Below are positions 8,686-17,474 of a DNA stretch of 64,000 bases, one piece after another. This stretch comes from Pseudonocardia phyllosphaerae. GTDB taxonomy: Bacteria; Actinomycetota; Actinomycetes; Mycobacteriales; Pseudonocardiaceae. The notes below the pieces were generated by a model. That model saw only the letters and a list, made by a program, of their open reading frames with translations. It did not search any database and was not told where the DNA came from. The stretch covers positions 62,001 to 126,000 of the forward strand of contig NZ_JBKGXS010000011.1 in the NCBI RefSeq assembly GCF_046546475.1, written 5' to 3'. A program made the translations under genes and the position numbers. Numbering within the stretch: the first letter of the stretch is position 1; each line of letters begins with the position of its first letter.

Positions 8686-8841
8686 CTCCCACGGCCCGGC
8701 CGGGACCGCGTTCCGATCAACCATGATCGACACGGCACCGGTCGGGCCTGCGAGTGGCACACTTCCCCTCTAGCCGACGCCGGTGGGCCGGCCACGAGCC
8801 GGACCCGCCGGTGACCCACCACGTGTCGGAGAGACCCCCAC

Positions 8842-9822
8842 ATGCTTCTCTACGCAGTGCGGCGGGTCGTGATCTCGATCCCGATCCTGCTCGTCTCGTC
8901 GTTCATCGTGTTCTGGCTGGGCACGCTGTCCGGCAACCCGCTCACCCCCCTGATCCTGCGCAACCCGCCGCCCCCACCACAGGTCCTGGCTGCCGAGGCC
9001 GAGCGCCTGCACCTGAACCAGCCCTTGATCCCGCGCTACTTCTCGTGGCTGGGCGGGGTGTTCACCGGCGACTTCGGCCCGTCCGTGGTCTCCACCCAGA
9101 ACATCGGTCACGAGCTGGGCACCCGCTTCTGGGTGACCATCCGGCTCGTCCTCGTGGCGATGGTGATCGCGCTGGTGCTGGCGGTCCTCGTCGGCGTCTA
9201 CACCGCGGTGCGCCAGTACTCCAAGGCCGACTACACCGCGACGTTCCTCGGCTTCCTGTTCCTGGCGATGCCGGCGTTCTGGCTGGCCATCCTGCTCAAA
9301 CAGGGGGGCATCGACTTCAACAAGTCCGTCGGCGGCCAGGTGATCTCGACGATCGGCTCGTCGTCGATCCCGCCGCCCAAGGGGTTCTTCGCGAATCTGG
9401 CCGACATCGCGGGGCACATGGTGCTCCCGACGATCGCGCTGGCCCTGGTCTCCTACGCGGCGTGGAGCCGGTTCACCCGGGCCTCGATGCTGGAGACGCT
9501 GAACTCGGACTACGTCCGGCTGGCCCGTGCCAAGGGGCTGTCCCGCCGGACGGTGATGTACAAGCACGCGCTGCGGACCGCGCTCATCCCGCTGACCACG
9601 GTCACCGCGCTCGACGTCGCCTCGATCCTCGGCGGCGCCGTGGTCACGGAGAAGGTCTTCCAGTGGCGCGGCCTCGGCGACTACCTGCTGAACTCCATCA
9701 CGACGTTCGACACCTACGCCGTCACCTCGTGGCTGCTGGTCTCCGCGGTCATCGTCATCGTCATGAACCTGGTCGCCGATCTGCTCTACGGCGTCCTCGA
9801 CCCCAGGATCCGTTATGCCTGA
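8842..9822 (+). CDS. oppB: oligopeptide ABC transporter permease (OppB type)
   Basis: 326 residues with a first membrane segment at about 8-28 and five more after residue 100. The EAA-loop typical of permeases, ending ARAKGLSRRTVMYKHALR, contacts the ATPases. The N-terminal amphipathic ATG start MLLYAVRR is preceded by GGAGAG. It lies 156 bp after the binding-protein gene (the gap contains GC-rich inverted repeats that may lower expression relative to the binding protein) and overlaps the next permease gene by 8 bp. Confidence 0.93.
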   Translation: MLLYAVRRVVISIPILLVSSFIVFWLGTLSGNPLTPLILRNPPPPPQVLAAEAERLHLNQPLIPRYFSWLGGVFTGDFGPSVVSTQNIGHELGTRFWVTIRLVLVAMVIALVLAVLVGVYTAVRQYSKADYTATFLGFLFLAMPAFWLAILLKQGGIDFNKSVGGQVISTIGSSSIPPPKGFFANLADIAGHMVLPTIALALVSYAAWSRFTRASMLETLNSDYVRLARAKGLSRRTVMYKHALRTALIPLTTVTALDVASILGGAVVTEKVFQWRGLGDYLLNSITTFDTYAVTSWLLVSAVIVIVMNLVADLLYGVLDPRIRYA

Positions 9823-10786
9823 GCCGACCGGAACGACCTCGGTGGACACCACGGGCGCCATCGCCGCGGCCGGAGCCGTCGACACCCCGACCCCCGCGCC
9901 GGGACCAGCCGGGACGGACCGAGAGTTCACCGTCGCCGAGCGGAGCCAGACGCAGCTGATCCTGCGGCGGTTCCTCCAGCACAGGGCCGCGATGGTCAGC
10001 CTCGTCGTCCTGATCCTGCTGGTCCTGCTCGCCTACGTCGGCGGTGCGCTGTGGAAGTACGGGGTCGGCGAGATCACGCCGGACAACTCCAAGCCGCCGT
10101 CGCTGAAACACCCGTTCGGAACCGACGCGGTCGGCAAGGACCAGTTCGCCCAGGTGCTGGGCGGCACGCGGATCTCGCTGCAGGTCTCGGTGCTGGTCGC
10201 GCTGCTCGCGACGTTCGTGGGCACCCTGTGGGGATCGATCGCCGGTTTCTTCGGTGGCTGGGTCGACTCGACCATGATGCGGATCTCGGACCTGGTGCTG
10301 ACGCTGCCGTTGATCGCGGTCGCAGCGATGCTGGCGCACAACTTCGGTGGCACCTGGTACCTGATCGGTCTGGTCATCGCCGGCCTGTACTGGGCCTACG
10401 TCTCCCGGGTGGCACGAGGCGTGGTGCTGTCGCTGCGCGAGAAGGAGTTCATCGAGGCGGCGCGGGCACTGGGCGCGACGAACTCGCGGATCATCCTGCG
10501 GCACCTGGTGCCCAACGCCCTCGGCTCCATCTTCGTGAACCTGACGATCCTGGTCGCGCTGGCCATCCTGCTGGAGACGGCGCTCTCGTACCTGGGCTTC
10601 GGTGTGCAGGTCCCGGACACATCGCTCGGCCTGCTCGTCTCCGAGGCGCAGACCGCGCTGACCACACGGCCCTGGTTGTTCTACTTCCCGGGCCTGTTCA
10701 TCATCATCATCGCGCTCACGATCAACTTCATCGGCGACGGCCTGCGTGACGCGTTCGACCCGCAGCAGACGAAGGTGCGCCAGTGA
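9815..10786 (+). CDS. oppC: oligopeptide ABC transporter permease (OppC type)
   Basis: 323 residues. A 45-residue Pro/Ala/Thr-rich cytoplasmic N-terminus precedes the first membrane segment (about 49-70); the conserved periplasmic HPFGTDAVGKDQ motif of OppC/DppC permeases lies near residue 100 and the EAA loop (ARALGATNSRIILRHLVPN) near 215. It pairs with OppB to form the membrane channel. Its start overlaps the end of oppB by 8 bp and its stop overlaps oppD by 4 bp, indicating translational coupling. Confidence 0.93.
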   Translation: MPEPTGTTSVDTTGAIAAAGAVDTPTPAPGPAGTDREFTVAERSQTQLILRRFLQHRAAMVSLVVLILLVLLAYVGGALWKYGVGEITPDNSKPPSLKHPFGTDAVGKDQFAQVLGGTRISLQVSVLVALLATFVGTLWGSIAGFFGGWVDSTMMRISDLVLTLPLIAVAAMLAHNFGGTWYLIGLVIAGLYWAYVSRVARGVVLSLREKEFIEAARALGATNSRIILRHLVPNALGSIFVNLTILVALAILLETALSYLGFGVQVPDTSLGLLVSEAQTALTTRPWLFYFPGLFIIIIALTINFIGDGLRDAFDPQQTKVRQ

Positions 10787-11880
10787 CCGACCAGCAGAAC
10801 ACCCCGGGGGCCCCCGAGGCGGTGCTGACCGTCTCCGGGCTCACCGTGACCTTTCCGAGCGCGGACGGCCCGGTGCGGGCGGTCCGCGGCGTCGACTACA
10901 CGCTGCGCCGTGGCGAGGTGCTCGGCATCGTCGGCGAGTCCGGTTCCGGCAAGTCGGTGACCTCGCTCGCGGTGATGGGGCTGCTGCCGCCCACCGCGAA
11001 GATCACCGGTTCGATCGAGTTCGACGGCCGTGACCTGGTCACCCTGTCCGAGAACCAGCTCAACACCATCCGCGGCGAGCGCATCGCGATGATCTTCCAG
11101 GATCCGATGACCTCGCTGAACCCGGTCTACACCGTCGGCTACCAGATCGCCGAAGCCGTGCTCGCGCACCGCGACGTCAGCAAGGCGCAGGCCCGCGAGC
11201 GGGCGGTCGAGCTGCTGCGGACCGTGCGGATCCCGAACCCCGAGCAGCGCGTCGACTCCTACCCGCACGAGCTCTCCGGCGGTATGCGCCAGCGTGTGGT
11301 CATCGCGATCGCGATGGCGAACGACCCGGACGTGATCATCGCCGACGAGCCGACGACCGCGCTGGACGTCACGGTCCAGGCCCAGGTGCTCGACGCACTG
11401 CGCGTCGCCCAGCAGGAGACCGGGGCGGCGATGGTGCTGATCACCCACGACCTCGGCGTCATCGCCGGGCAGGCCGACCGCGTGCTGGTCATGTACGCGG
11501 GCAAGCCGGTCGAGATCGGCAGCGTCGACGAGATCTTCTATGAGCCGCGGATGCCCTACACAGTCGGTCTACTGGGCAGCCTGCCGCGCCTCGACCGCTC
11601 GAGCTCGCGGCTGACCCCGATCCCGGGCTCGCCGCCGTCGGTGGTGAACATGCCGCCGGGATGCCCGTTCACACCGCGATGCCCGCTGGCCGGCGAGGTG
11701 TGCGGCGAGAGCGAGCCCGAGCTCGTCGAGGTCGGACCGTCGCACGAGGCGGCGTGCCACCACTCGTCACAGGTCGCCGGTCTGGCGGCCCACGAGATCT
11801 TCGATCCGGCCGCCGTCACCGACGCCGAGCCGGCCGGTGCCCCGGCGGGGGCCGCACCATCCGGGGAGGCCGGACGATGA
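10783..11880 (+). CDS. oppD: oligopeptide ABC transporter ATPase (OppD type)
   Basis: 365 residues. Walker A GESGSGKS at 51-58, Q-loop FQDPMTSLNP near 105-114, signature LSGGMRQR at 164-171, Walker B VIIADEP near 184-190 and the switch His in ITHDLG. The C-terminal oligopeptide-transporter extension contains the Cys-rich CPFTPRCPLAGEVC stretch. It powers the OppBC channel together with OppF. The GTG start overlaps the oppC stop by 4 bp. Confidence 0.94.
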   Translation: MTDQQNTPGAPEAVLTVSGLTVTFPSADGPVRAVRGVDYTLRRGEVLGIVGESGSGKSVTSLAVMGLLPPTAKITGSIEFDGRDLVTLSENQLNTIRGERIAMIFQDPMTSLNPVYTVGYQIAEAVLAHRDVSKAQARERAVELLRTVRIPNPEQRVDSYPHELSGGMRQRVVIAIAMANDPDVIIADEPTTALDVTVQAQVLDALRVAQQETGAAMVLITHDLGVIAGQADRVLVMYAGKPVEIGSVDEIFYEPRMPYTVGLLGSLPRLDRSSSRLTPIPGSPPSVVNMPPGCPFTPRCPLAGEVCGESEPELVEVGPSHEAACHHSSQVAGLAAHEIFDPAAVTDAEPAGAPAGAAPSGEAGR

Positions 11881-12917
11881 GCAGTGCCGCGATGAAGCAG
11901 ACCGGGACGTCGACGCTGCTGTCGGCCCGTCACCTGGTGAAGAACTTCCCGATCCGCTCGGGCGGGCTGCTGCGCCGCCAGACCGGGGCAGTCCAGGCCG
12001 TCAGCGACGTCTCGTTCGATATCGCCGAGGGCGAGACCCTCGGCCTGGTCGGGGAGTCCGGCTGCGGGAAGTCGACGCTGGCCCGCGTCGCGCTGAACCT
12101 GATCCCGGCGACGTCCGGCGAGATCCTGTTCGACGACGAGGAGATCACCGGGCTCCCCGGCGGCCGGATGCGGTCACTTCGCCGCGAGATGCAGCTGGTG
12201 TTCCAGGACCCGTACGCGTCGCTGGACCCCCGCATGCCGGTCAGCGAGCTGATCGCCGAGCCGCTGCGGATCCACGGGCTCTACGCCGACGGCGGCCGGC
12301 AGAAGGTTCGGGACCTGATGCGCAAGGTCGGGCTCAAGCCCGAGCACGGGAACCGCTACCCGCACGAGTTCTCCGGCGGGCAGCGCCAGCGCATCGGCAT
12401 AGCGCGGGCACTGGCGCTGGAGCCGAAGCTCATCGTGCTCGACGAGCCGGTCTCCGCGCTCGACGTCTCCATCCAGGCGGGCGTGCTGAACCTGCTGCAG
12501 GAGCTGCAGTCCGAGCTGGGGCTGTCGTACCTGTTCGTCTCGCACGACCTGTCGGTGGTGCGCCACATCGCCGACCGGATCGCCGTGATGTACCTCGGCA
12601 AGATCGTCGAGACGGGTCCGGCGGAGGCCCTGTTCGAGAACCCCGGGCACCCGTACACGCACGCGCTGATCTCGGCGATCCCGTTGCCCGACCCGCGGCG
12701 GGAGCGGAACCGTGAGCGGGTCACCGTGGTCGGGGACCTGCCGAGCCCGGCGAACCCGCCCTCGGGCTGCCGCTTCCGGACCCGCTGCCCCAAGTTCGCG
12801 TCGACGCTCACCGAAGGTGAGCAGAGCAAATGCGTGGACGAGGAGCCGGAGCTCGTCGACCGCGGATCCGGGCATCCGGTCGCCTGCCACTACTCCGAGG
12901 CGCTGTCGCTGCTGTAG
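11877..12917 (+). CDS. oppF: oligopeptide ABC transporter ATPase (OppF type)
   Basis: 346 residues. Walker A GESGCGKS at 59-66, signature SGGQRQR, Walker B LIVLDEPVSALD, and the OppF-type C-terminal extension with conserved RTRCP and PVACHY segments. ATG at 11877 overlaps the oppD stop by 4 bp, and upstream in-frame codons belong to a shadow frame. An exact repeat core (12816-12827) encodes GEQSK at residues 314-318, inside the otherwise conserved C-terminal extension and in frame, so the protein has absorbed a repeat sequence without loss of the frame. Confidence 0.94.
   Translation: MSSAAMKQTGTSTLLSARHLVKNFPIRSGGLLRRQTGAVQAVSDVSFDIAEGETLGLVGESGCGKSTLARVALNLIPATSGEILFDDEEITGLPGGRMRSLRREMQLVFQDPYASLDPRMPVSELIAEPLRIHGLYADGGRQKVRDLMRKVGLKPEHGNRYPHEFSGGQRQRIGIARALALEPKLIVLDEPVSALDVSIQAGVLNLLQELQSELGLSYLFVSHDLSVVRHIADRIAVMYLGKIVETGPAEALFENPGHPYTHALISAIPLPDPRRERNRERVTVVGDLPSPANPPSGCRFRTRCPKFASTLTEGEQSKCVDEEPELVDRGSGHPVACHYSEALSLL
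12816..12830 (+). repeat. in-frame GGTGAGCAGAGC repeat inside oppF
   Basis: Exact core followed by AAA, on the coding strand, reading GEQSK. Confidence 0.85.
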
Positions 12918-12977
12918 GCGCCGTCGACGCTGTAGGTGCTGGTGAGGGACACGTCGCCCGGTGGGACACTGGGCGGC

Positions 12978-14093
12978 GTGTCGCTGGTGCTGGGAATCGA
13001 GACGTCGTGCGACGAGACCGGGGCCGGGCTCGTCCGGGACGGGGTGCTGCTCGGTGAGGGCCTGGCGTCGTCGGCCGACGAGCACGCCCGCTTCGGCGGG
13101 GTCGTCCCGGAGGTCGCGGCGCGGGCGCACGTGAGCGCGGTCGTGCCGATGGTGCGCGCCGCCGTCGACGCGGCCGGGGTGTCGCTGTCCGACGTCGACG
13201 CCGTCGCCGTCACCGCGGGTCCGGGGCTGTCGCCGGCGCTGCACGTCGGCGTGGCCGCGGCCAAGGCGTACGCGACGGCGCTGGACGTCCCGCTCTACGG
13301 CGTGCACCACCTCGCCGGGCACGCGGCGGTCGACGTGCTGGAGCACGGGCCGCTGCCCGCGCGCTGCGTCTGCCTGATCGTCTCCGGCGGGCACACCTCG
13401 CTGCTGTCGCTGGGGGACCTGGCCCGCGACCCCGTCGAGCACCTCGGCGACACCGTCGACGACGCGGCGGGGGAGGCCTTCGACAAGGTCGCCAGGCTGC
13501 TCGGGCTGCCCTATCCCGGCGGGCCGTCGGTGTCGAAGGCCGCGCTCGACGGCGACCCGGCCGCGATCGCGTTCCCGCGCCCGATGACCGGCCCGCGCGA
13601 CGCGGTGTTCGGGTTCTCCTTCTCCGGGCTCAAGACCGCCGTCGCCCGCCACGTCGAGGCCGCGCACGACGCGGGCCGTGCGCTGCCGGTCGCCGACGTC
13701 GCCGCGTCGTTCCAGATGGCGGTGGTGGACGTGCTGGTGCGCAAGGCGATCCGCGCGTGCCGGGAGCGTGGCGCGGACACCCTGCTGATGGTCGGCGGCG
13801 TCGCCGCGAACAAGGTGCTGCGCAGCGAGATGGAGCGCGCCTGCGCCGCGGCGGGCATCACGCTGCGGGTGCCGGCACCGCGGCTGTGCACCGACAACGG
13901 CGCGATGATCGCCGCACTCGGGGACCTGCTGGTGCGTGACGGCGTCGCACCGGCGGGGCTCGCGACGACCGCGGTGCCGACCGTCCCGCTGACCGGGGCG
14001 ACCGTGCCCGTCCCACCGGCCGAGGGGGAGGCCGCGGAGTACCCGCTGCCCACGCTCGCCCGGGCGGACGCCGCGCCGAGTCACGCCTCGTAG
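12978..14093 (+). CDS. tsaD: tRNA N6-threonylcarbamoyltransferase TsaD
   Basis: 371 residues, slightly longer than most TsaD proteins because of a Pro-rich tail. TsaD (Kae1/Qri7 fold) transfers the threonylcarbamoyl group to A37 of ANN-decoding tRNAs, working with TsaB and TsaE. Seen here: LGIETSCDET at the N-terminus, metal-ligand motif HHLAGH near 110, SGGHTS near 135, DDAAGEAFDKVARLLGLPYPGGP near 160, and CTDNGAMIA near the end. The loop GPGLSPALHVG departs from the common GPGLxGALLVG. GTG 12978 is chosen because it precedes the motif directly and follows a GACACT -10 by 7 nt. TsaB, TsaE and RimI, its usual actinobacterial neighbours, are not here. Confidence 0.88.
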   Translation: MSLVLGIETSCDETGAGLVRDGVLLGEGLASSADEHARFGGVVPEVAARAHVSAVVPMVRAAVDAAGVSLSDVDAVAVTAGPGLSPALHVGVAAAKAYATALDVPLYGVHHLAGHAAVDVLEHGPLPARCVCLIVSGGHTSLLSLGDLARDPVEHLGDTVDDAAGEAFDKVARLLGLPYPGGPSVSKAALDGDPAAIAFPRPMTGPRDAVFGFSFSGLKTAVARHVEAAHDAGRALPVADVAASFQMAVVDVLVRKAIRACRERGADTLLMVGGVAANKVLRSEMERACAAAGITLRVPAPRLCTDNGAMIAALGDLLVRDGVAPAGLATTAVPTVPLTGATVPVPPAEGEAAEYPLPTLARADAAPSHAS

Positions 14094-14096
14094 GAT
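14091..14096 (+). promoter_or_regulatory. -10 element of mshB, leaderless
   Basis: TAGGAT overlaps the tsaD stop codon and ends 6 nt before the mshB GTG; there is no ribosome binding site. Confidence 0.55.
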
Positions 14097-14102
14097 CGGC
14101 CG

Positions 14103-14996
14103 GTGTCCCCCGACCGCCGCCTGCTGTTCGTCCACGCCCATCCCGACGACGAGACCCTGTTCACCGGCGGCACCATCGCCCGCTACACCGCCGACCCGGA
14201 CACCGAGGTCACCGTCGTGACCTGCACCCTCGGCGAGGAGGGCGAGGTCATCCCGCCGGAGCTGGCCGAGCTCGCCCCGGACCGCGGCGACCAGCTCGGC
14301 GGGTACCGGATCCGCGAGCTCGACGCGGCCCTCGACGCACTCGGCGGGCCGCGGCACCGCTACCTCGGCGGCGCCGGGCGCTGGCGCGACAGCGGGATGG
14401 TCCTGACCGGGCACGGCACCCGCGCAGGGCTGCCGCCGGAGCTTCCCGCCCGCGCGCTCGCCGGGCCGGAGGGCTTCGGCGTCCAGCTCGCGCAGCTGCT
14501 CGACATCATCGACGAGGTGCGGCCGCAGGTGCTGGTGTCGTATGCCTCCGACGGCACCTACGGCCACCCCGACCACATCCGCGCGCACGAGCTGACCGCG
14601 GCCGCCGCGGCGGCGCGGCCCGACGTCGTCGCGAAGCTGTACTACGCCGTGCGCTCCACCGAGCTGCAGGACGCGGGCCTGGCCGAGCTGCACGAGGCCC
14701 TCGACGGCGACACCGGCCGCACCGGGCTGCGCTGGCCCGAGCCCGACGAGCACCCCGGCCACGACCCGGCCGAGGTCACCACCCGGGTCGACGTCGAGAA
14801 GTTCCACGACGAGCGGATCGCGGCCATGCGCGCGCACGCGACCCAGATCGACGTCCGCAGCGGTAGCGGGTGGACCGCGTACGCGATGAGCAACCGGATC
14901 GCCCAGCCGCTGCTCGGCACGGAGGAGTTCGTGCTGGAGGGCGCCGCGCCGGGCACCGTCGAGACCGACCTGTTCGAGGGGGTGGAGACGCCGTGA
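14103..14996 (+). CDS. mshB: mycothiol biosynthesis deacetylase MshB
   Basis: 297 residues, the normal length. Removes acetate from N-acetylglucosaminyl-inositol to give the amine that MshC then ligates to cysteine, in the mycothiol (main actinobacterial thiol) pathway. Zinc-binding HPDDE at residues 13-17 (His13, Asp16) and HPDH at 155-158, plus the MshB-specific CTLGEEGEV and GGYRIREL segments. Start GTG 14103 follows the -10 element by 6 nt. It overlaps the next gene by 4 bp, as in mycobacteria. Confidence 0.95.
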   Translation: MSPDRRLLFVHAHPDDETLFTGGTIARYTADPDTEVTVVTCTLGEEGEVIPPELAELAPDRGDQLGGYRIRELDAALDALGGPRHRYLGGAGRWRDSGMVLTGHGTRAGLPPELPARALAGPEGFGVQLAQLLDIIDEVRPQVLVSYASDGTYGHPDHIRAHELTAAAAAARPDVVAKLYYAVRSTELQDAGLAELHEALDGDTGRTGLRWPEPDEHPGHDPAEVTTRVDVEKFHDERIAAMRAHATQIDVRSGSGWTAYAMSNRIAQPLLGTEEFVLEGAAPGTVETDLFEGVETP

Positions 14997-15409
14997 TCGA
15001 GTCCAACCGGGGCGTGTTCGCGTTCGTCCTGCTGGTGGTGTCGGTGCTGCTGGTGGCGTTCGAGCTCTGCTACCAGATGCTCTACGTCGGACCGGTCCCC
15101 GTGCCGCTGGGCACGCTGATCGTCGTCGTGTCGCTGCCGTGGCTGGTGCACGTGACCGCGACCGAGCTGCTGCCCACCCCGGTCGGGGCCGCCGCGCCGA
15201 TCGTCGTCTGGTTCCTCGCGACGCTGGTGCTGGGCATGCTCGGGCCCGGGGGCGACGTGCTGCTGCCCGCGACCTGGCAGTCGCTGCTGCTGCTCGCCGC
15301 CGGTGCGGCCGCCGGGCTGATCACCTACCGTCGCGAGCTGGAGCGGATCATGGCTCCGCCGGAACGGCGCGGCCCGCGCCCCGGCGCGATCTCCGGAGGA
15401 CGACGATGA
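14993..15409 (+). CDS. four-helix membrane protein, Rv1171-like position
   Basis: 138 residues with four hydrophobic segments at about 8-27, 35-52, 60-80 and 88-105, and a basic cytoplasmic tail. No catalytic motif is visible. GTG 14993 overlaps the mshB stop (GTGA) and the gene's own stop overlaps the next start (ATGA), so it is expressed with mshB. A small membrane protein follows mshB in mycobacteria as well (Rv1171), which supports a real conserved gene of unknown function. Confidence 0.75.
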   Translation: MIESNRGVFAFVLLVVSVLLVAFELCYQMLYVGPVPVPLGTLIVVVSLPWLVHVTATELLPTPVGAAAPIVVWFLATLVLGMLGPGGDVLLPATWQSLLLLAAGAAAGLITYRRELERIMAPPERRGPRPGAISGGRR

Positions 15410-16227
15410 CGGTGCCCGGCAACCAGCCGATCGACGACGGCCCGCTGGTCACGGTGCTGCGCCCGTTCGTGCGGGCGACCCGGCCGGTGCTGGCGGGGCT
15501 GCGGGAGGCCGACCCGTTCGGGTTGCGCTCGCGCGAGGCCGCGCAGGGCTCGTCGGCCGGTACCGACCTGGTTCCGGCCGAGCAGAGCAGCAGGCTCCGG
15601 AAGCGGGTCGACACGCTGCTCGACGCGCTGTCCTCGGTGGAGATCCCGGGGACCGCGGCGTGGGCGCGGATGGACGTCGATGCCCGTACGCACTGGTGGG
15701 TGTACCGCGTCGGGCGGTTCACCACGCTCGTCGCGTCGCTGCCCGGGCTCGGCGGGGCGCTGGCCCGCACCCTGCCGGTGTCCGACGCGATCGGCGCGGC
15801 CGGCGAGGGCCTCGTGCTCGTCGCGATCGCCGGTGAGCACGGCGTCACCGACGAGGACCGGCTGGTCGAGCTGCTGGCTTCGGTGCTGTTCCGCCGTGAG
15901 CTGACCCTCGGCGGAGCGCTCACCCCCGAGGAGGACGCCGCCGCCGACGTCCGCGCCGAAGAGCTGACCGGCGACATCGCGGGGACCGGCAAGCGCGCGA
16001 CGCTGCGCCGGGTCGGGACCGCCGTGTGGCGGCTCGGCTGGGCGCTGTTCGCGGTGCAGGACCAGCTCGACAAGCGCCCGCACGGCCGCTTCTACCACGA
16101 GTGGCTCGGCTACCTGCCCGTCGTCGGGGTCGTGGGGAAGTACCTGGGGGAGTGGTCGGGGCTCAAGCGCGCCGCCGACCGCGGGCGGGCGTGGCTGCGC
16201 CGTCGGGGGCTCGCCGCGGGCGCCTGA
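15406..16227 (+). CDS. conserved hypothetical protein in the mshB operon
   Basis: 273 residues, mostly alpha-helical by composition, with no signal peptide and no motif I recognise; the middle contains a weakly hydrophobic stretch (about residues 110-145) and the end is rich in Trp and Arg. ATG 15406 overlaps the previous stop by 4 bp and follows CGGAGGA at 6 nt, so it is the third gene of a mshB operon. Function unknown. Confidence 0.7.
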   Translation: MTVPGNQPIDDGPLVTVLRPFVRATRPVLAGLREADPFGLRSREAAQGSSAGTDLVPAEQSSRLRKRVDTLLDALSSVEIPGTAAWARMDVDARTHWWVYRVGRFTTLVASLPGLGGALARTLPVSDAIGAAGEGLVLVAIAGEHGVTDEDRLVELLASVLFRRELTLGGALTPEEDAAADVRAEELTGDIAGTGKRATLRRVGTAVWRLGWALFAVQDQLDKRPHGRFYHEWLGYLPVVGVVGKYLGEWSGLKRAADRGRAWLRRRGLAAGA

Positions 16228-16230
16228 GCG

Positions 16231-16262
16231 GCTCTGCTCACCTGCCCGCTGCTCTGCTCACC
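16231..16262 (-). repeat. two GGTGAGCAGAGC copies between convergent genes
   Basis: Exact cores at 16231-16242 and 16251-16262, 20 bp apart, both on the minus strand, filling the 41-bp gap between the convergent ends of the unknown gene and the GNAT gene. Confidence 0.88.
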
Positions 16263-16268
16263 TGCGGT

Positions 16269-17345
16269 CTATCCCTGGGCGGGCCGCAGGTACTGGTAGC
16301 GGTGGTGCTCGGTCCAGCCGTCGCGTGCGTAGAGCGCGCGGGCGGCGTCGTTGTCCGCGGTGACGTCGAGCATCGCGTGCCGCGCCCCGCGGGCGCGGCC
16401 CCAGACGAGCGCGTCGCGCATCAGGGCGTCGGCCAGGCCGCGGCGGCGGAACTCCGGCCGCACGGCCAGCCGGGCGACGTAGAGGTGGTCCTCGACGACC
16501 GTGGCGCGGGCCGTGGCGGCGGGGGAGTCGTCGACGTGGAGCAGCCCGAAGCCGATCTTGGCCGGGGCGGCTGGGCTCTGGTCGCCGGGGCCCGGCGGGC
16601 CCGGCTCGGGGTGCGCTTTGCTCTGCTCACCCCTACGCAGCACCCCCTCCGAGCTGGGCGTCCTGCTCTGCTCACCACTGCGCAGCACCGGTGCGACGAC
16701 AGCACGGACGGCCGTGTCGTCGTCGGGAACGGGGTCGTCGAACACCGACCACCAACCCGCAGGCGGAGTGCTCGGCCAGTCGGGGACCTCGGCGTCGTCG
16801 GGCCGGGTGTCGGGCAGCGTCGTCACCAGAACCAGGCACTCGCCGGGCGGGTCGGCGGGGACCCAGCCGGCGTCGGCGAGGCGACGCGTCCAGGGGGAGC
16901 CGACCGGGAGCTGCAGCTGCGGGGCGATGCCGTACTCGTCGGCGAACGCGCGGACCCGGGCCAGGGCCGCGTCGATCGGTGCACCCGGGTCGCCCTCCAC
17001 CAGCACGGAGTTGGCCCGGTTGTTGGCGAACCCGGGCGCCGCGCGGAGCGTCCAGCCCCCCAGCTGCTCGCGCACGGGTGCCGGCCACGCGGCCGAACGG
17101 AGCCGTTCGAGGTGGGCGATCGCCGCCCGCGAGGCACGACGCGGCGGGGCGGCGGGCACCGCACGAACGGCGACGACGGCGTCGCGGCGCACCCGGACCT
17201 CGCCGGAACGGGTCCGGACGAGCACCGTGTCCGGCCCGCCGGATGTGAGCTCGCCGACGGCGTCGGTGAAGCGCGGGCCCGGGGCGTCGTCGGGCGCTAT
17301 GCGATGGCGCAGTGACACACGGCGACCGAGCAGGTCGTCGAGCAT
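16269..17345 (-). CDS. GNAT-family N-acetyltransferase with extra N-terminal domain
   Basis: 358 residues. An N-terminal SH3-like stretch (about 1-60, GRRVSLRHR to VRRDAVVAV) precedes an acetyltransferase region; the C-terminal GNAT core has the acetyl-CoA loop VRPEFRRRGLADALM (about 290-305) and the usual ALYARDGW ending, so it is likely to acetylate a small molecule or protein N-terminus. Between the two parts, residues 224-228 and 239-243 read GEQSR and GEQSK from two in-frame repeat copies. ATG 17345 chosen; a GTG a few codons upstream is possible. Divergent from fdxC. Confidence 0.82.
   Translation of the reverse strand: MLDDLLGRRVSLRHRIAPDDAPGPRFTDAVGELTSGGPDTVLVRTRSGEVRVRRDAVVAVRAVPAAPPRRASRAAIAHLERLRSAAWPAPVREQLGGWTLRAAPGFANNRANSVLVEGDPGAPIDAALARVRAFADEYGIAPQLQLPVGSPWTRRLADAGWVPADPPGECLVLVTTLPDTRPDDAEVPDWPSTPPAGWWSVFDDPVPDDDTAVRAVVAPVLRSGEQSRTPSSEGVLRRGEQSKAHPEPGPPGPGDQSPAAPAKIGFGLLHVDDSPAATARATVVEDHLYVARLAVRPEFRRRGLADALMRDALVWGRARGARHAMLDVTADNDAARALYARDGWTEHHRYQYLRPAQG
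16614..16690 (-). repeat. two in-frame repeats inside the GNAT gene
   Basis: Exact cores at 16620-16631 and 16665-16676, each with its flank (GATGC-like TGCTGCG and AAAGCG). Both have GGTGAGCAGAGC on the coding (minus) strand and are 45 bp apart, a multiple of three. Confidence 0.9.
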
Positions 17346-17474
17346 GGCGACCACCACCTCTCTCCTGCCTCGGGGGACCTCGGGGGTTAACCTCGCGGGT
17401 GTCCCAGTTTGACCGGGCACCCCACCACCACACGTTCCAGGGGCTGCCCGCTGCCCGAGTGGAGGACCACCGAA

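Noticed and set aside
15580..15592. GCCGAGCAGAGC in the mshB-operon gene as another copy
   Set aside because: Two mismatches in the conserved first half of the core, no flanks.
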